Assembly: GCF_963422355.1 (NCBI RefSeq) | Contig: NC_085087.1 | Span: 4,124,498-4,188,497 of the forward strand | DNA from: Corticium candelabrum | Lineage: Eukaryota > Porifera > Homoscleromorpha > Homosclerophorida > Plakinidae | Length of the DNA stretch: 64,000 bases | Reading direction: 5' to 3' | Shown: positions 61,325 through 64,000 of the stretch, one piece after another | Position numbering within the stretch: the stretch's first letter is position 1 | How the letters are laid out: each line of letters starts with the position of its first letter | Translations under genes and position numbers: made by a program | Notes under the pieces: model-generated | Seen by the model: only the letters and a program-made list of their open reading frames with translations | What the model was told of the DNA's origin: nothing | Databases searched by the model: none

Positions 61325-61742
61325 CTAGAATAGAAGTTTTCACAGATATCTTTTACATACATATTTCAATGTCATAAATGTTTGTTACCGACATACAGAA
61401 ATAAAGCATCTGATCTAAGTATCGACTGCATTTAGTGCAAACAGAAGAATATCATAACACAAACTGTTCATGCCATTTCCAACCCTGCTCTAACAACTAC
61501 TAGCTACATTCAGAATCATTAACAAGCAAACAATACTTCCAAAACTGGCAGCCAAGAGTGTAGTTGCTTAAACAAGGAATGAAGTACAAGTAGTTGAGCA
61601 GCACTAAACATCAAAGCAGTACAAAACTCCCACTATCAAACAAACTACATGCATACTTTGCTGATTTGTTTCACTACAATCATTGTTTACGTTTCTAAAC
61701 ATGACCATGCCTATTGCACATTCCAAAAGATGTAGTCATTTC

Positions 61743-62903
<1,161 letters not shown>

Positions 62904-64000
62904 ATGTCTGTTCGACTAATATTCTTACTCCCACTTTGCCAACTGTCAGCAGGTAAGGAAGTACTAGTTCTATACGGTTGCTAGGTCATACTAGCTATAT
63001 TTTTCAAAACCTAATCTAGGTGCCAGAGTTGGCTTTGCTATCGCAGTCAGAGAAAATTGAGACATTATTTGGGTTGAAATGCTCGCTCCAACCTTCCGCA
63101 TGTTACACATAACGCAGTCCGCACCTTTTTTAATTAGTTGATTATGTAATTACAGATGCAGTATGTCTGAAATATGAGAAAAACTGACCAGTGACTGTAA
63201 AATTGCATTTATATTTGTGGGTCACATTCTATAGTACTTTCCTTAATTTAATTAATTGATTTTGTGGTACTTTGAATTTTGACTAATCTTTTACTAAGAA
63301 ATAACTACATCTTTTGGGCTGTGCAATAGGCATGGTCATGTTTAGAAAACGTTAACAACGATGGTAGTGAAAGAAATCAGCAGAGTATGTATGTAGTTTG
63401 TTTGATAGTGGGAGTTTTGTACTGCTTTGATGTTCAGTGCTTCTCAAGTACTTACACTTCATTCCTTGTTTAAGCAGCTACACTCTTGGCTGCCAGTTTT
63501 GGAAGTACTGTTTGCTTGTTAATGATTCTGAATGTAGCAAGTAGTTGTTGGAGCAGGGTTGGAAATGGCATGAACAGTTTGTGTTATGAATTCTTCTGTT
63601 TGCACTAAATGCATTTGATACTTAGATCAGATGCTTTATTTCTGTATGTCGGTAACAACAAACATGACATTGAAATGTGTATTTGAAAGATATCTGTGCA
63701 AACTTCTATTCTAGATGCTGTCTTGGTTTTCACACCAGCTCCATCATTTTCATCTACTGGATTTATCAAAAACTCAGCTGCATTCACAACATTTACTTGT
63801 GCATCTCAGGAAACTGATGGCAGCTTTCCTACTACATCAACTATTAAAGTAGAGTTTGTATTGCCTGATGGTAGTGTATTACCTTTGGGAATGAGTGGAA
63901 ATGGAAAATATTTAGTTGCCAACAACTACCTGTCAATCATAAGAACAAATACTGCTACTTTGGTTACTACAAATCCAGTAGCACTAGATACAGGAAACTA
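62904..64000 (+). CDS. Ig receptor, second subfamily, 5' part (copy F), runs off right edge
   Basis: Exon 1 (62904-62952) encodes the signal peptide MSVRLIFLLPLCQLSA and ends in phase 1 before GTAAGG. Exon 2 starts at 63715 after TTCTATTCTAG and is open to the window end, encoding the first Ig domain (FTTFTCAS near its start, LDTGN at the edge). Unlike copies D and E, this exon has no frameshift or stop. Introns and flank match copy D closely. The rest lies outside the window, so whether the gene is whole is unknown; in the visible part it is the best preserved member of the second subfamily. Confidence 0.8.

Overview
This window is eukaryotic: genes are split into short exons with GT-AG introns, AT-rich intergenic DNA carries (TA)n, (AC)n, (GA)n and (TG)n microsatellites, and retroelements of several metazoan types are present. 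The dominant gene family is immunoglobulin-domain (Ig) membrane receptors built from phase 1-1 exons, which places it in an animal. The compact genes and the family style suggest an early-branching invertebrate such as a sponge or cnidarian; that placement is a guess.

Main layout. The window is a decaying tandem cluster of Ig receptors. On the minus strand: a C-terminal fragment at the left edge (copy A, 1-525), one intact 12-exon receptor of about 1029 residues (copy B, 6571-11258), a last-exon fragment (copy H, 19564-19803), a pseudogene with a different C-terminal end whose transmembrane exon is split by a young Ty3/gypsy element (copy C, about 21198-30184; element 21398-25812), an orphan signal-peptide exon (31729-31783), and an internally deleted pseudogene (copy G, 35263-38733). 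A second subfamily lies on the right: copy D (plus, 51390-55892, damaged), copy E (minus, 58553-61324, an inverted partial duplicate) and copy F (plus, from 62904), whose first exons are intact and which runs off the right edge.

Other content. Between the minus-strand copies the same flanking sequence recurs, so the array grew by tandem duplication of gene plus intergenic DNA. The intergenic DNA was later broken by a hAT-like element (12224-13269), a Harbinger-like MITE (14587-15141), non-LTR retrotransposon fragments (4133-4740, 15525-16253, 37475-38010, 40604-43130, 48530-50510), a tRNA-derived SINE in two copies (38014-38445, 40203-40603) and a block with remnants of a virus-type YqaJ-like nuclease (540-2700). 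Non-Ig genes are a RecQ-family helicase (46628-48351) and an unrecognised intact single-exon gene of 185 residues (57591-58148). An inverted repeat pair (18301-19054 and 45540-46339) carries a promoter-like module with two CCAAT boxes, an octamer and a TATA box.

Functional reading. Copy B has a signal peptide, about nine Ig-like units, one membrane helix and a tail with four conserved tyrosine motifs (YxxI, YEIP, YxxM, NPxY). A tandem, orientation-mixed cluster of intact and broken Ig receptors with tyrosine-signalling tails has the architecture of an allorecognition or immune-receptor locus. That role is inference; the gene structures are read directly.
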